A DNA stretch of 25,262 nucleotides from Paramacrobiotus richtersi. Its lineage: Eukaryota; Tardigrada; Eutardigrada; Parachela; Macrobiotidae. This document shows, in pieces, positions 1-8,590 of this stretch. The notes under the pieces are model-generated. The model was not told where the DNA came from. It made no database searches and was given only the letters and a program-made list of their open reading frames with translations. The stretch's first letter is position 1, and each line of letters starts with the position of its first letter. Both the position numbers and the translations under genes were made by a program. Location of the stretch: positions 1 to 25,262 of the forward strand of contig JAQGAU010000647.1 of the NCBI GenBank assembly GCA_034698045.1. The letters are read 5' to 3'.

Positions 1-21
1 TCATAATATTGTGCATAACAG

Positions 22-1129
22 AATGTCGACATCATCGCGTCCGGCTACACCATCACATCCGCGAGAGAAGCCGTCACAGACTTCACCGTACCTTTCATGT
101 GCTACAATGTGGTGACCGTGACGCAGCCTAACGCGGACTTGAACAACATTAAATACGCCGTATGGAAGGGAAACGATGCGGCTGCATATCTCCAAGTAAG
201 CGCCGCTGGCATTGACAAGTGTTTCACTTGCCAATACCGCAAAAAAAGATCTCATGGCTTGCTACTAACTGACCGCAGCGAAGCGGACGTGTACGGTGAA
301 CAGGGCAGATGTGGTTTCGCTTCGCTCGCCACTCAAAAAAAGCGCAGTAAGCGAGCGCGCTTTTCTTGTGCTGGTATTCTGTACAGGTACAACATATGTA
401 GAATCGCAAATCCATTTAAACACGCAAATATTCTCCAAGGAAGACGAGAATCATAGGCGAAAGCGTCTGAGAAAGCGTTCGACAGATTGGCGCATGCGAA
501 TTAGTAAAACACCATAAGCGCCTTACCTTGACTGTGCTTTTAACGAGTGGAGTGGCCTACACGAGCTGTGCCATTACCTGTACGTTAACCGACGCTTTAG
601 CTCTAGCTAGATCACTTCGCGGATCACCATGCAGCTGTCCAGGTCCTTACGCCGCCATGCGGGACGCTGACGTACTGTTGTTCGTCGCCAATTGGCGAAG
701 GATTGGTCAACATAATTAATATCATAATTTGCAGAATTCGGCTGATCCAGTGGCGAAAAAAATCTGGGCCAACATTCAGGCGAATGCCCCCGCATCCCTG
801 GTCCAAAATAATGAAGCTGGACTGGACCTAGTGCGACAAGGAGGCTGGGCTTTAGTTTGTGAAGATGCGAACATTGGTTTGGCACTGCAAAACTCCAACG
901 GACAACTCGTCGTAACGGGTGCCCCCGTGCAGATACCACGCTTCTACGCTCTAGGCGTCCGACTTGGTGCGTATCTGATTCAGTGTATGATTGGCAATTT
1001 AACGTTATATTTAACGGTGTGTCATGCGCAGGCGACAAGCTGGGGAAGACTCTGTCGATCAACATGGCCAAGATGGTGGAGAGTGGACAAATGCAACAGC
1101 TGCTTGTAAAATGGGGATTCGCCAAGTAG
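22..1129 (+). CDS. Ionotropic glutamate receptor-like ligand-binding domain protein, 3' part, lacking the ion pore (partial)
   Basis: Three exons join in phase: 22-195, 735-966 and 1032-1129 (stop TAG 1127-1129), giving 167 residues. Acceptors are AG at 20-21, 733-734 and 1030-1031; donors are GT at 196 and 967. Exon 1 carries the S1 signature of glutamate-receptor ligand-binding domains (ASGYTITSAREAVTDFTVPF). Only about 15 residues later the chain enters the S2 lobe (DLNNIKYAVWKG), then a KKIW region, a GGWALVCED stretch and the typical C-terminal ESGQMQQLLVKWG. True channels carry M1-pore-M3 between those two points and M4 after KWG. Both are missing here, so the product should be a bilobed, amino-acid-binding-type protein without a channel, possibly secreted; its N-terminus lies outside the window. 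The 539-bp intron is long compared with the 65-bp one, but S1-S2 continuity lies mostly within exon 1, so a hidden pore exon is unlikely. The assignment rests on motif recognition. Confidence 0.72.
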
Positions 1130-1390
1130 GAATCAGTGTTTTTGCTGATGTACTACGTGATAACGAGTGATGACTGTCTGTGATGTTTACTTGAACTGTG
1201 TTCTTGCACGTTTTTGTTTTCATGCACAGCTGACTATACAAACAGCTCAACATCTCGGCAATAATGTTATATAAAAATGATTCTGTGATTCCTGTTTGTG
1301 CCTTACAGAATGCTTGTCTTCCGAACAGTGATAACGTAAATATAGCAGTTCTAAACGTTATAATATAATCAACACGACCAGCAGAACAAA

Positions 1391-1396
1391 AATAAA
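1391..1396 (+). terminator. AATAAA poly(A) signal
   Basis: An AATAAA hexamer lies about 260 bp past the stop of the glutamate-receptor-like gene and before the promoter block of the next gene. It is the only such hexamer in that gap. Confidence 0.45.
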
Positions 1397-1448
1397 CGTA
1401 TGCACAACAGTACAAATACTTTACACATATACTGCACTTCGGACAGCT

Positions 1449-1591
1449 TATCTCCTAATGCGCCGCATGCTTATTCTTATACAGACAAAACAGTGCACAT
1501 GGAAAGTGACAATAATATCAGCCTGTTACAAGCGTACAGATTCATTCACTTGCGGTAGGCAGAACTGGGCCTGAATCTGATTATCTGGATC
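1449..1591 (+). promoter_or_regulatory. Conserved upstream block of type A PIN genes, copy 1
   Basis: The 140 bp before this start codon match the DNA before the two other type A PIN genes (3251-3379 and 5804-5952). Shared landmarks in order are TATCT, a CGCATG element, TTCTTAT followed by CA-rich sequence, a TGGAAA element, an ATATCAGCCTGT-like element, and TGGATCATGGC around the start codon. The block probably holds the core promoter and 5' untranslated region. Confidence 0.5.
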
Positions 1592-2506
1592 ATGGCGCCG
1601 GCGGGTTTGATCCTGGTTTTTGACACCAACATACTCCTCATAGACAAAGGTCTCCAGTTATTCAAAGAAATCCGCGATAAAGACACTGGCACATTGTCCC
1701 AACCCGTCTACCTGCGTGTTCCTCTAGTTGTCCAACACGAATTACGGAGTCTTTGCAAGAGGAACGCCAAGGCCGCTGCGAGTGCCCACACGGCCCACAG
1801 TTTGCTGGATGCTGTCAAGGAAAAGGATTCAGTAATCAGCATACAGACCCAACAGCATGCGGCCCAGATTCTAAAGTCATTTTATCCTGGACAAGGTTGG
1901 AATAGCTTAATCAATGATGGGCAAATTTTGTTGTATTGTTTATCGCTTCGTTCGGCTGCACGCCATGTCTGGCTCATAACTAATGACAACGAACTAGCTG
2001 GAAGATGTGTGCGAAGTGGGGTACATTGCTTGAACTTGCTGAAGTTGATGACGGTTCGGGATTTACCACTTTACGACCGTAAACGCCCCGAGGACGCATC
2101 CTACTATGAATTAAGTCCGGTTCCAGCTACCCAGGAGCTAGTAAACCGAACTGCGAATTCCGGAAACAAGACGACCGCTCAGAAAACACAACAAGATTAC
2201 GCTATCGGTAAGCAGCGGACCATGGCAGTTCAGGTCAGTCTCCCAGTTCAGTGCAGTTGCCCGAAATATCCGGTTTATTACAACTACGAAGACCGCTACA
2301 ACAAGAATCGGAACTTGTGCTCGCGATGCGATTCCGCCATTAACGTTCCGCAGGTTCCAGACGTTCCGAAAGTCCCGGAAAAGGAAAGTAATTGGCTTAA
2401 GAAAACCTTTATTGTTGTAATTCTAGTCGTCGTTGCTGCGAAATGTGGCAAGAAGTCAGGGTGGGCTGCAGGTTTGCTGTGCTGGTTTTGGTGGCCGAAA
2501 GACTAG
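1592..2506 (+). CDS. Type A PIN-domain nuclease with Cys-pair motif and hydrophobic C-terminal tail (intact copy)
   Basis: A single exon encodes 304 residues. Residues 5-155 form a PIN ribonuclease domain of the SWT1/SMG6-like kind. All four acidic positions are present: D11 (VFDTN), E50 (QHELRSL), D109 (INDGQIL) and D132 (LITNDNEL). These would bind the metal ions of a single-strand RNA endonuclease. A linker rich in N, T and Q follows at about 180-210. Next come C221-x-C223 and C243-x2-C246, a spacing like a small zinc site. A hydrophobic run follows at 272-283, then KCGKKSG and a second hydrophobic patch at 291-301, suggesting a tail that holds the protein in a membrane with the nuclease in the cytosol. 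The start is supported by conserved TGGATCATGGC in all three type A genes, and AATAAA follows the stop. Family membership is clear; substrate and role are unknown. Confidence 0.82.
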   Translation: MAPAGLILVFDTNILLIDKGLQLFKEIRDKDTGTLSQPVYLRVPLVVQHELRSLCKRNAKAAASAHTAHSLLDAVKEKDSVISIQTQQHAAQILKSFYPGQGWNSLINDGQILLYCLSLRSAARHVWLITNDNELAGRCVRSGVHCLNLLKLMTVRDLPLYDRKRPEDASYYELSPVPATQELVNRTANSGNKTTAQKTQQDYAIGKQRTMAVQVSLPVQCSCPKYPVYYNYEDRYNKNRNLCSRCDSAINVPQVPDVPKVPEKESNWLKKTFIVVILVVVAAKCGKKSGWAAGLLCWFWWPKD

Positions 2507-2634
2507 CACACGTTCTTCTGCTTGCTCGGGCCGTGCTAAAACGGGTGTAAACTCATGTAACCCATGAGATGCAAATCCTTGCATGTATTGAAATGATGCG
2601 TTTGAGTTTGAACCGATTCTTTTAAAGCGTGCAT

Positions 2635-2640
2635 AATAAA
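2635..2640 (+). terminator. AATAAA poly(A) signal of the first type A PIN gene
   Basis: AATAAA lies 129 bp past the stop codon, at a usual distance for a short 3' untranslated region. Confidence 0.6.
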
Positions 2641-3250
2641 GAAAATTATACCTGAGGGTGATATCGAAACAAAGTCAGTGCAACAGCACTTTTTTCTTTT
2701 TTGTACTTATTTATACTTCGAGCCCGTCGCTACCGAAAACGGTGTTTGTTGTATTCATTGTGGTATGTTGTTTTTTTGCTGTAATCAGACCGGCATCGGT
2801 AATCAGACGTCGGCCAGTTCTCCAAACAACGCAACGACAACGACGACCTAATGTGACTGCACATGCAGTTTAAATGCGGATGGACCGCTATCTTTTCTTG
2901 CGATCTATCATATCGAAGGAGTACACAGATCGGCCATTATTAGGCAATCACTGTCCCAAAGAGAGTAATAGTTAGGAACTCATTGCAATGCAAATACAGT
3001 ATTATGCATACTTGTAGTAAAGATCTCCGTTCTACAGTTTAGTTTTGCAGTTCAGTTCAGTTTTGCCGGTAATAAATGCGAAGACTGAGCATCACATGCA
3101 AGTTCAGAGAATGATAATTATCTTAAAGTGCTTGTATTGTGCTTTTCCGTCATAGTATACGGAGGAAAGAACGGCCGACAGACAAATATACACAGCGGTA
3201 CTAACAATTATTAAGTAAGCAACACGCACACACATTCCTTTTTGACAAGT
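2641..3250. other. Intergenic region between type A PIN copies 1 and 2
   Basis: About 600 bp with no convincing coding sequence. It holds a T-rich stretch near 2690-2780. A short open frame at 2658-2873 has no recognisable motif and low-complexity composition. I see no RNA gene or transposon end. Confidence 0.5.
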
Positions 3251-3379
3251 TATCTGCTAACGCGCCGCATGATTATTCTTATGCAAGCAGAACAATGTAC
3301 GTGGAAAGTCGCCATATCAGCCTGTGCAAACTTTACAAGAGTAATTCACTTGCTGTAGTGGGTACTTGGAACTTGGATC
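3251..3379 (+). promoter_or_regulatory. Conserved upstream block of type A PIN genes, copy 2
   Basis: This is the copy of the block described at 1449-1591. It keeps GCGCCGCATG, TTATTCTTAT, CAGAACA, a TGGAAAGTC element, ATATCAGCCTGTG and the TGGATCATGGCGCC start context. It is the closer match to copy 1. Its survival in front of a truncated gene means that the truncated gene could still be transcribed. Confidence 0.5.
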
Positions 3380-3730
3380 ATGGCGCCAGCGGGACTGATT
3401 CTGGTTTTTGACACCAACATTTTTCTTAAAGACAGTGGTCTGCAGTTGTTCAAAGAAATTCGGGACAAGGACACTGGCACGTTGCCCCAACCCGTCTTTC
3501 TGTATGTTCCTGTAGCCGTGAAGGACGAGTTGCGAAATCTTGCCGACGGAGAAATGACAGCCGCGGCCGCTGCCCACAAAGCCCACAGCTTGCTCGAGGC
3601 GGTCAGGGAAAACGATCCTGTGGTCAGCATACAGACCGCGCAGCATGATGCCCAGATGATCCAGTCCTTCTATCCAGGACATGGTGTAAACAGTCTGATC
3701 AACGACGGGCTGATTCTGCTGGATCAATGA
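3380..3730 (+). pseudogene. Type A PIN-domain gene, truncated after the third active-site Asp
   Basis: The 116-residue frame matches the type A gene at 1592 closely up to LINDGLIL, with D11, E50 and D109 in place. It then leaves the alignment after two residues and stops. The last strand with the fourth acidic residue (TND in the relatives), the linker, the Cys pairs and the hydrophobic tail are all absent, and I find no trace of them in the 500 bp downstream. The break is therefore a deletion or replacement, not a point mutation. A splice rescue is unlikely: the first good donor-like site (GTATGT) is beyond the stop. It could be a dead gene, or a short soluble protein with an incomplete active site. 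The reading frame itself has no other lesions, so the loss may be recent. Confidence 0.68.
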
Positions 3731-4252
3731 TAATTATGATCATGTATGTATGTGTTTCACAGATAGCATGATAAACAAATTTTACAGCCCGCCCAGGTGC
3801 AAATAAATGGCGAGAGAACGGAAAATGTACATTCTAGATTTCAGAAATTACGCTGCGCTCGACTGCTCCATATGAACCAGAGGGGAAGATGATTGCTTAG
3901 TTAACATATTAGTAACCCGGTACAGCGTCTACAGTTATCATTTCCCACCATAAGGACGGGATAGCAGATGGGTCTGCTTACGTGCTATAGCAGAAGGTTT
4001 GGACAAAGTCAGCGGTCCTTGGAAATTTGCCGCCAGATATCGAACATAGCCAGACTATACAATGATAACCATATCACTTCTGATGTTGTCTGTAAACCGA
4101 TAAGGAAATCATGTTGGCCTGTTATACTGAACATAACTGCAGCGTAGTTAAGTACTAGTTAGCATAGTGTCCGGATCCGTGTGTGTTGAAATACTGAGCA
4201 GCTGCAGCAGATGCAGACCATAATTACGGTGCCCCTGTAACAAAGAGAAGCA
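3731..4252. repeat. Duplicated noncoding flank upstream of type B PIN genes, copy 1
   Basis: This gap has no gene of its own. Several segments reappear in order before the second type B gene (about 7790-8590): an AATAAA-containing stretch followed by GAGAACGG-like sequence (near 3802 and 7797), AACCAGAGG-GGAAGA (3876 and 7861), a CATATTA element, a GATGTTG/GACGTTG-CTTGTAAAC element, and an identical 16-mer GATAAGGAAATCATGT (4099-4114 and 8410-8425). This shows that the type B genes were copied together with their promoters. The AATAAA at 3802-3807 could end transcripts of the truncated gene. Confidence 0.55.
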
Positions 4253-5219
4253 ATGGGAATTTGCCTTGTTTTCGATACCAACACCTTCCTGCGGGGTAAT
4301 GGTCTGGAATTGTTCAAATCTCTTCGAAGCAAAGAGACTGGCACACTTCCGCAGCCAGTTCGCCTTGTCGTCCCGTTTATTGTTAAGAGGGAGCTCCGCA
4401 ACATGTCCAAGGGAAAGACGAAAAAGGCTCGTGCCGCTGAAGCCGCATGTTCGCTCGTCGACTCCATCAAGGAAACTGACCAAACCGTCACGGTGCAAAC
4501 CAAACGGGAAGCGCAAGCAATTGAACAAAGATTTTATCCATCGCATTTGGGGCAATATGGATCAATAAACGACGGTCTTATTTTGATCTACAGCCTAGCG
4601 CTCCGCGACTCCGAAACTGATGATGTGTGGCTTATAACAAACGACAATCAGCTAATGGCTCGCAGCGCGCGCAGCGGACTGACTTGCATGACATTTACGG
4701 CACTCAGGCAAGCGATGACAATCAAAATGTATTTCTTCGAAGATCGCGATGCAAAGGCGTACTATCCATGGGCTGCAGAAGGTACGGCGATAGATCTGAT
4801 AAATCACTAATACAACTATACAGTAATATGCATCTCTTCGAACAGGGAGAACAAACAATCTTCAGAATGCGGAAGTTAGAGATGTGATTAGGCGGCCCGT
4901 TCAACGTAATATCGGTGTCCAGACTTGTGGAGTCATCAGTGACAGAGCGGTTCAAGATGCGCAAACAGCGAATCGGCGCGACCTCTACGATCAAGTAGAA
5001 AGAGCAAAGAATGCTCGGAATAAAGAAGCTCAAGTCGCTTCTAAGCGACCCATTCAGTGTAGTATTGGCGTCCAGACTTCTGCTGTCATCAATGTCAGAC
5101 CAATAGAAAATGAGCAAACTAAAGCGAATCAACGCCATCACTATAAGGATACGCCACGTTGTCTCGTGAGACTTTGCAGATTCTTATGTTGTTGCTGCCT
5201 TATGTGGTCAGATAGATGA
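4253..5219 (+). CDS. Type B PIN-domain nuclease with internal repeats and C-terminal CYSTM-like CCCC module (copy 1)
   Basis: Two exons, 4253-4781 and 4846-5219, encode 300 residues. The donor GGTACG at 4782 is shared with the paralogue at 8591. The acceptor AG at 4844-4845 keeps phase 1 and aligns the two proteins without gaps across the junction. Exon 1 is the PIN domain with D8, E47, D107 and D131, the full acidic set. Exon 2 encodes two 51-residue repeats starting at R178 and R229, each with a basic RPVQ/RPIQ-then-IGVQT core (194-203, 245-254). The protein ends with CRFLCCCCLMW (287-297), which resembles the Cys-rich membrane module called CYSTM and could be palmitoylated. N-terminal Met-Gly-x-Cys might add lipid, but this is weak. 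The likely picture is an RNase held at a membrane. Without splicing, exon 1 would read to a stop at 4810, giving 185 residues and no anchor. Confidence 0.78.
4782..4845 (+). other. 64-bp intron of type B PIN gene copy 1
   Basis: GT donor at 4782-4783 and AG acceptor at 4844-4845. The intron has in-frame stops, so retention would give a PIN protein without repeats or membrane module. The paralogous intron at 9120-9226 has the same donor position and phase. Confidence 0.7.
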
Positions 5220-5803
5220 GGCGTTGTTTGGCATGTGTTCTGGCAGTACCGTTCGCGATAACGTTACAACGGCTTCATGTTTTCTTGACCTAAAAATGTC
5301 AATTAGTTCATGTCAAAATCATTCAACGCTGGAGATAATTGTTCTCGCCGGACCTGTCCAAAATTTAAGTCATGTCTTTGTTGCCAACTTTAAAAAGTTT
5401 TAGCCATATCAAAGTATGCAGTTTTCCAAGAAACACGACTGCGACCTTGTGATAATTGCAACTTTAGCACAACGTTCTGTGCATTCGTGCAACTGTACAA
5501 GTGGTCAGAAATTCTGCATAAAACTGTGCCGACCATATCTTTGGTTGTATTCCGTACGTTCGATCAGCCTAGTAAAACTAAAAAGCCAGCAATGAACTCA
5601 CCGAGACGGCACTAGTGCGACATAGATAAGTGGCATTCACAATATGATTCTGATTTGATTGATTACATTGAAATTAACATAACAAGACTTCGCACACGTA
5701 CAGTGTAATATACCCCGATCGTGAAAAAGTCGTTAACGAAACGTTCATAGATATTACGTTTGATTTCCTGTATGCGTACACTTGTACAGCACTACCGATA
5801 ACT
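5220..5803. other. Intergenic region between type B copy 1 and type A copy 3
   Basis: About 580 bp, AT-rich, with no coding signal I can support. I found no AATAAA close to the end of the type B gene; CATAAA near 5517 is a weak candidate. Confidence 0.5.
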
Positions 5804-5952
5804 TATCTCTGCATGCACATGTACAGTATCGCATGCCTGTTCTTATACAAACAAAGCAATCCATGTGGAAAATCGGCATATTAGCCTGTGAAAATGTTTT
5901 CAAGCGCAGCTGAGCATGTGGTACATAGTCGGAACCATCCTGAATTTGGATC
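5804..5952 (+). promoter_or_regulatory. Conserved upstream block of type A PIN genes, copy 3
   Basis: The most diverged copy of the block seen at 1449-1591 and 3251-3379. It still keeps TATCT, GCATG, GTTCTTATACA, ATGTGGAAAA, CATATTAGCCTGTG and TGGATCATGGC at the start codon, with a few small insertions. Confidence 0.45.
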
Positions 5953-6905
5953 ATGGCTTCGGCGGGTTTGATTTTGGTTTTCGACACCAACATATTTCTG
6001 AAAGACAACGGGTTGCAGTTATTCAAAGAAATCCGAGACAAAGACACTGGCACATTGCCGCAGCCCGTCCATCTCCATGTCCCTTTGAACGTCAAGCACG
6101 AACTACGACATCTTGCCAAAGGAAAAACCACAGCTGCTGCCGATGCCTACACAGCCCACACCTTGCTGGATGATGCTGTTAAAGAAGACAATTCTGTGAT
6201 CAGAATACAGACCCACCAGCAGGCGGCCCGATTATAAAGGCATTTTACCCGGGACAAGCTGCCACCAGCGTGGTCAACGATGGTCTGATTCTGCTATACT
6301 GCATCTCGCTTCGCTCTGCTGCGTGCCATGTTTGGCTCATTTCAAATGACATTGAACTAGCTGCAAGATGCGCTCGAAGTGGCGTGCAATGTCTGGACTT
6401 GCTGGATTTGATTATGGCCCGGAATTTACCATTATACGACCGAACTCGACCGGAGGTTGCATCTTACTATAAACTAGATCCACTTCCCATAACCCAGCAA
6501 CAAGAAAACCAAAACGCTGGTTCCCAAAACAAGAACACAGCTCAGACAATGGAACAAGAAAACGCCAGCGTTAATTGGCGTACCATGGCCATTCAAGTTG
6601 ACCTGCCAGTGGAGTGCGGCTGCCCGAAGTACGTGCCTTCGTACGATTACGAAGATAAAATTGATCGGAACTTGTGCTCGCGATGCTATTCCGCCATTAC
6701 CCCTAGAAGAAAAAGCGGCTGGTTCAAGAAAACCTGCATTGTTGCTGTTCTTGGTGTTGTTGCTGTGAAATATGGCAAGAATTCAACATGGACTGCTGGC
6801 ATATATCAACAAATAGCTGCTTCTTTATCCGCTGGGATTGAGTGCTTCGAGAAGTGGGTCCTGCCTGTCTTCGAAAAGTATAACGGGCATAATAGCATAA
6901 AATAA
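5953..6905 (+). pseudogene. Type A PIN-domain gene with a single-base frameshift in the PIN domain
   Basis: The first frame (5953-6237) covers PIN residues 1 to about 92 with D11 and E50, then hits TAA at 6235. Compared with the intact gene at 1592, one base is missing just after 6229, inside GCGGCCC-GATT. A second frame from about 6230 to 6905 continues the same protein: NDGLIL, LISNDIEL, the N/Q-rich linker, the two Cys pairs (CGC and CSRC), a hydrophobic run and a longer tail than copy 1 (ending HNSIK). More than 200 codons after the break are open and conserved, so the lesion is very recent, is a sequencing or assembly error, or is bypassed. No splice signals fit an intron there. A one-codon insertion (second D of LLDDAV) also sets it apart. 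If intact it would be a membrane-tailed PIN nuclease like copy 1. Confidence 0.72.
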
Positions 6906-7790
6906 CAATCAACTTCACTATCCATAAGTGCGGGAGCCGCTGCGTAAGAAGCTTGTGCGAAAAGTAATGACAGTACATGACGACTCTAGACCGTTGTTGT
7001 TCGGTACTTGGCGTCACTATGTACTGTGAAATATGGATAAAATCAGACTGGGCTGCAGCCATCCCGCCGGCCCATCCGTCATCTAATGGTTTGCACGGTT
7101 GGGCAATCCAATGTAATATGTAAATTTATCACCAAATCGCTTGCTTCTTTAACGGGTGTAACGGAAACGTGGCAATCACGAATATGGTTGTGCGCGCTCC
7201 TAGTTCACTACCGCTGCTTTTTGTGGCTGTAGTTTCTTGTGACCTTTGTGGCTACCGGTGATCAGTCTTGGCTTTGGCCGCGTGTGGCTTACAACTCAGC
7301 TCATACAGTGTAGTACATATAAAAGCTGAACTGAAAAAAAATAACGGCTAGCTAGCCATCATCCTGCCGATTAGGAACCACAGGATATATCTCGTACAAA
7401 GCATCAGCAAACCTGATGTCCAAATGAAGAGTGCATCATCGCGCAAAACCAGAGCAACAGTTTCCGCCTCATAAAACGTACTTGTGCAGTTGCTCCCTAG
7501 CAAACGTTTCTCTTCAAAAGATCTTTCTAAATGCATGCATGGACGTTTACTGGGATTACAAGCGGTGCAATAAATTTCTGAGGACTAATCCATCAGCTTG
7601 TTTAATTACGCAATGGGGATTTTTCAATATATTGCGGCTCAGCATGTTTAATGCAAACTTGAAAAACATCGAACATGATACCGCGAGTTGTTAGCCGCAA
7701 CTTACCATAACCACCGGCAGTTGTAGTAGAAGACCCGCGTATCTCGACCAGACTTGATGTCTCTAATGGGTTGTTTGCACTGATGTTCTG
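6906..7790. other. Intergenic region with an orphan TATA-like element
   Basis: No gene can be supported. A good TATA-like sequence, TATAAAAG, is at 7318-7325, preceded by a GT- and GC-rich stretch, but no convincing frame follows; the open frame at 7431-7694 shows no motif. A stretch near 7010-7040 (GTGAAATATGG) repeats a few bases of the coding tail at 6766 and may be chance or a small duplicated fragment. Confidence 0.4.
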
Positions 7791-8590
7791 CTAGTAATAA
7801 AGAAGCTAAAGAACGGAGAATTTTCAATACTTGGTGTCTAAAAACGCCTTGTTTTATCAGAACCAGAGGAGAAGAGGAATGCTTTCTAGCATATTATGTG
7901 TCATGTGATCTCGCTGTGGAAGAGCGAGATCGCGCATGGGATTTACGCCTGTCACAGGCAATTAACCACGCAACTGTCTATTCTTCAGCCATTGTTTTTC
8001 CAACAATCTGGCCTGAAGGTTTCTGCTCCAGGCCACAACACTGGCATACAATAATTTACGTCGGAAATGGAATACACGCAAAAGGTGCGCGTGGCAGAAA
8101 CAGGATGTTTGTCCAGTGGAATACTGCGCTGTTCATTCTCTAGATCTGCAGACGTCTGCTTTCTATTGATAGCTATGGCCAACCGGAAATTACCGTATTT
8201 TAGACGACAGAAGTTTAAATATTCGGACAATGTGAACATCTACCGGGATCTACGCACCCGTTTCTGCACCACGCTGAGTGTTAAGCGCCGCATTTACATT
8301 TAAGAAATGAGTGACCTACTATCGTTTCAGCTTGAAAACAAACATGTCGTACAATAGAAATCATATCGTTTTTGACGTTGCTTGTAAACAAAGATACCCA
8401 AATACTTTCGATAAGGAAATCATGTCGTCTTCACAACTGTAACACAATACTTCTATACACTCTAGACTCTGGTTAGCACAATGCGCCCATAAGCATAATT
8501 TTCGAATTCAAGTCTGTCTACACACATCGAAATACTGCGCTCCAGTAGATACCAACGGAAATTTTTCTGCTGCTTTACTGAAGAGCGACT
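7791..8590. repeat. Duplicated noncoding flank upstream of type B PIN genes, copy 2
   Basis: Counterpart of 3731-4252, longer by roughly 280 bp of extra DNA in the middle (about 7910-8330). Shared landmarks include AACCAGAGG at 7861 and the identical GATAAGGAAATCATGT at 8410-8425. The extra DNA contains a perfect 9-bp hairpin (7907-7915 with 7923-7931). Open frames at 7898-8143 and 8067-8303 lie in the extra DNA; they show no domain and I do not call them genes. Confidence 0.5.

Noticed and set aside
196-734. Hidden pore-forming exon in the long intron of the glutamate-receptor-like gene
   Set aside because: The S1-to-S2 join is already inside exon 1, and no transmembrane-like frame with splice sites was seen.
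4722-5141. Minus-strand open frame opposite type B exon 2
   Set aside because: Antisense shadow whose repeats simply mirror the 51-residue repeat of the sense strand.
7898-8303. Two overlapping plus-strand open frames upstream of type B copy 2
   Set aside because: No counterpart in the matching flank of copy 1 and no motif; likely chance.
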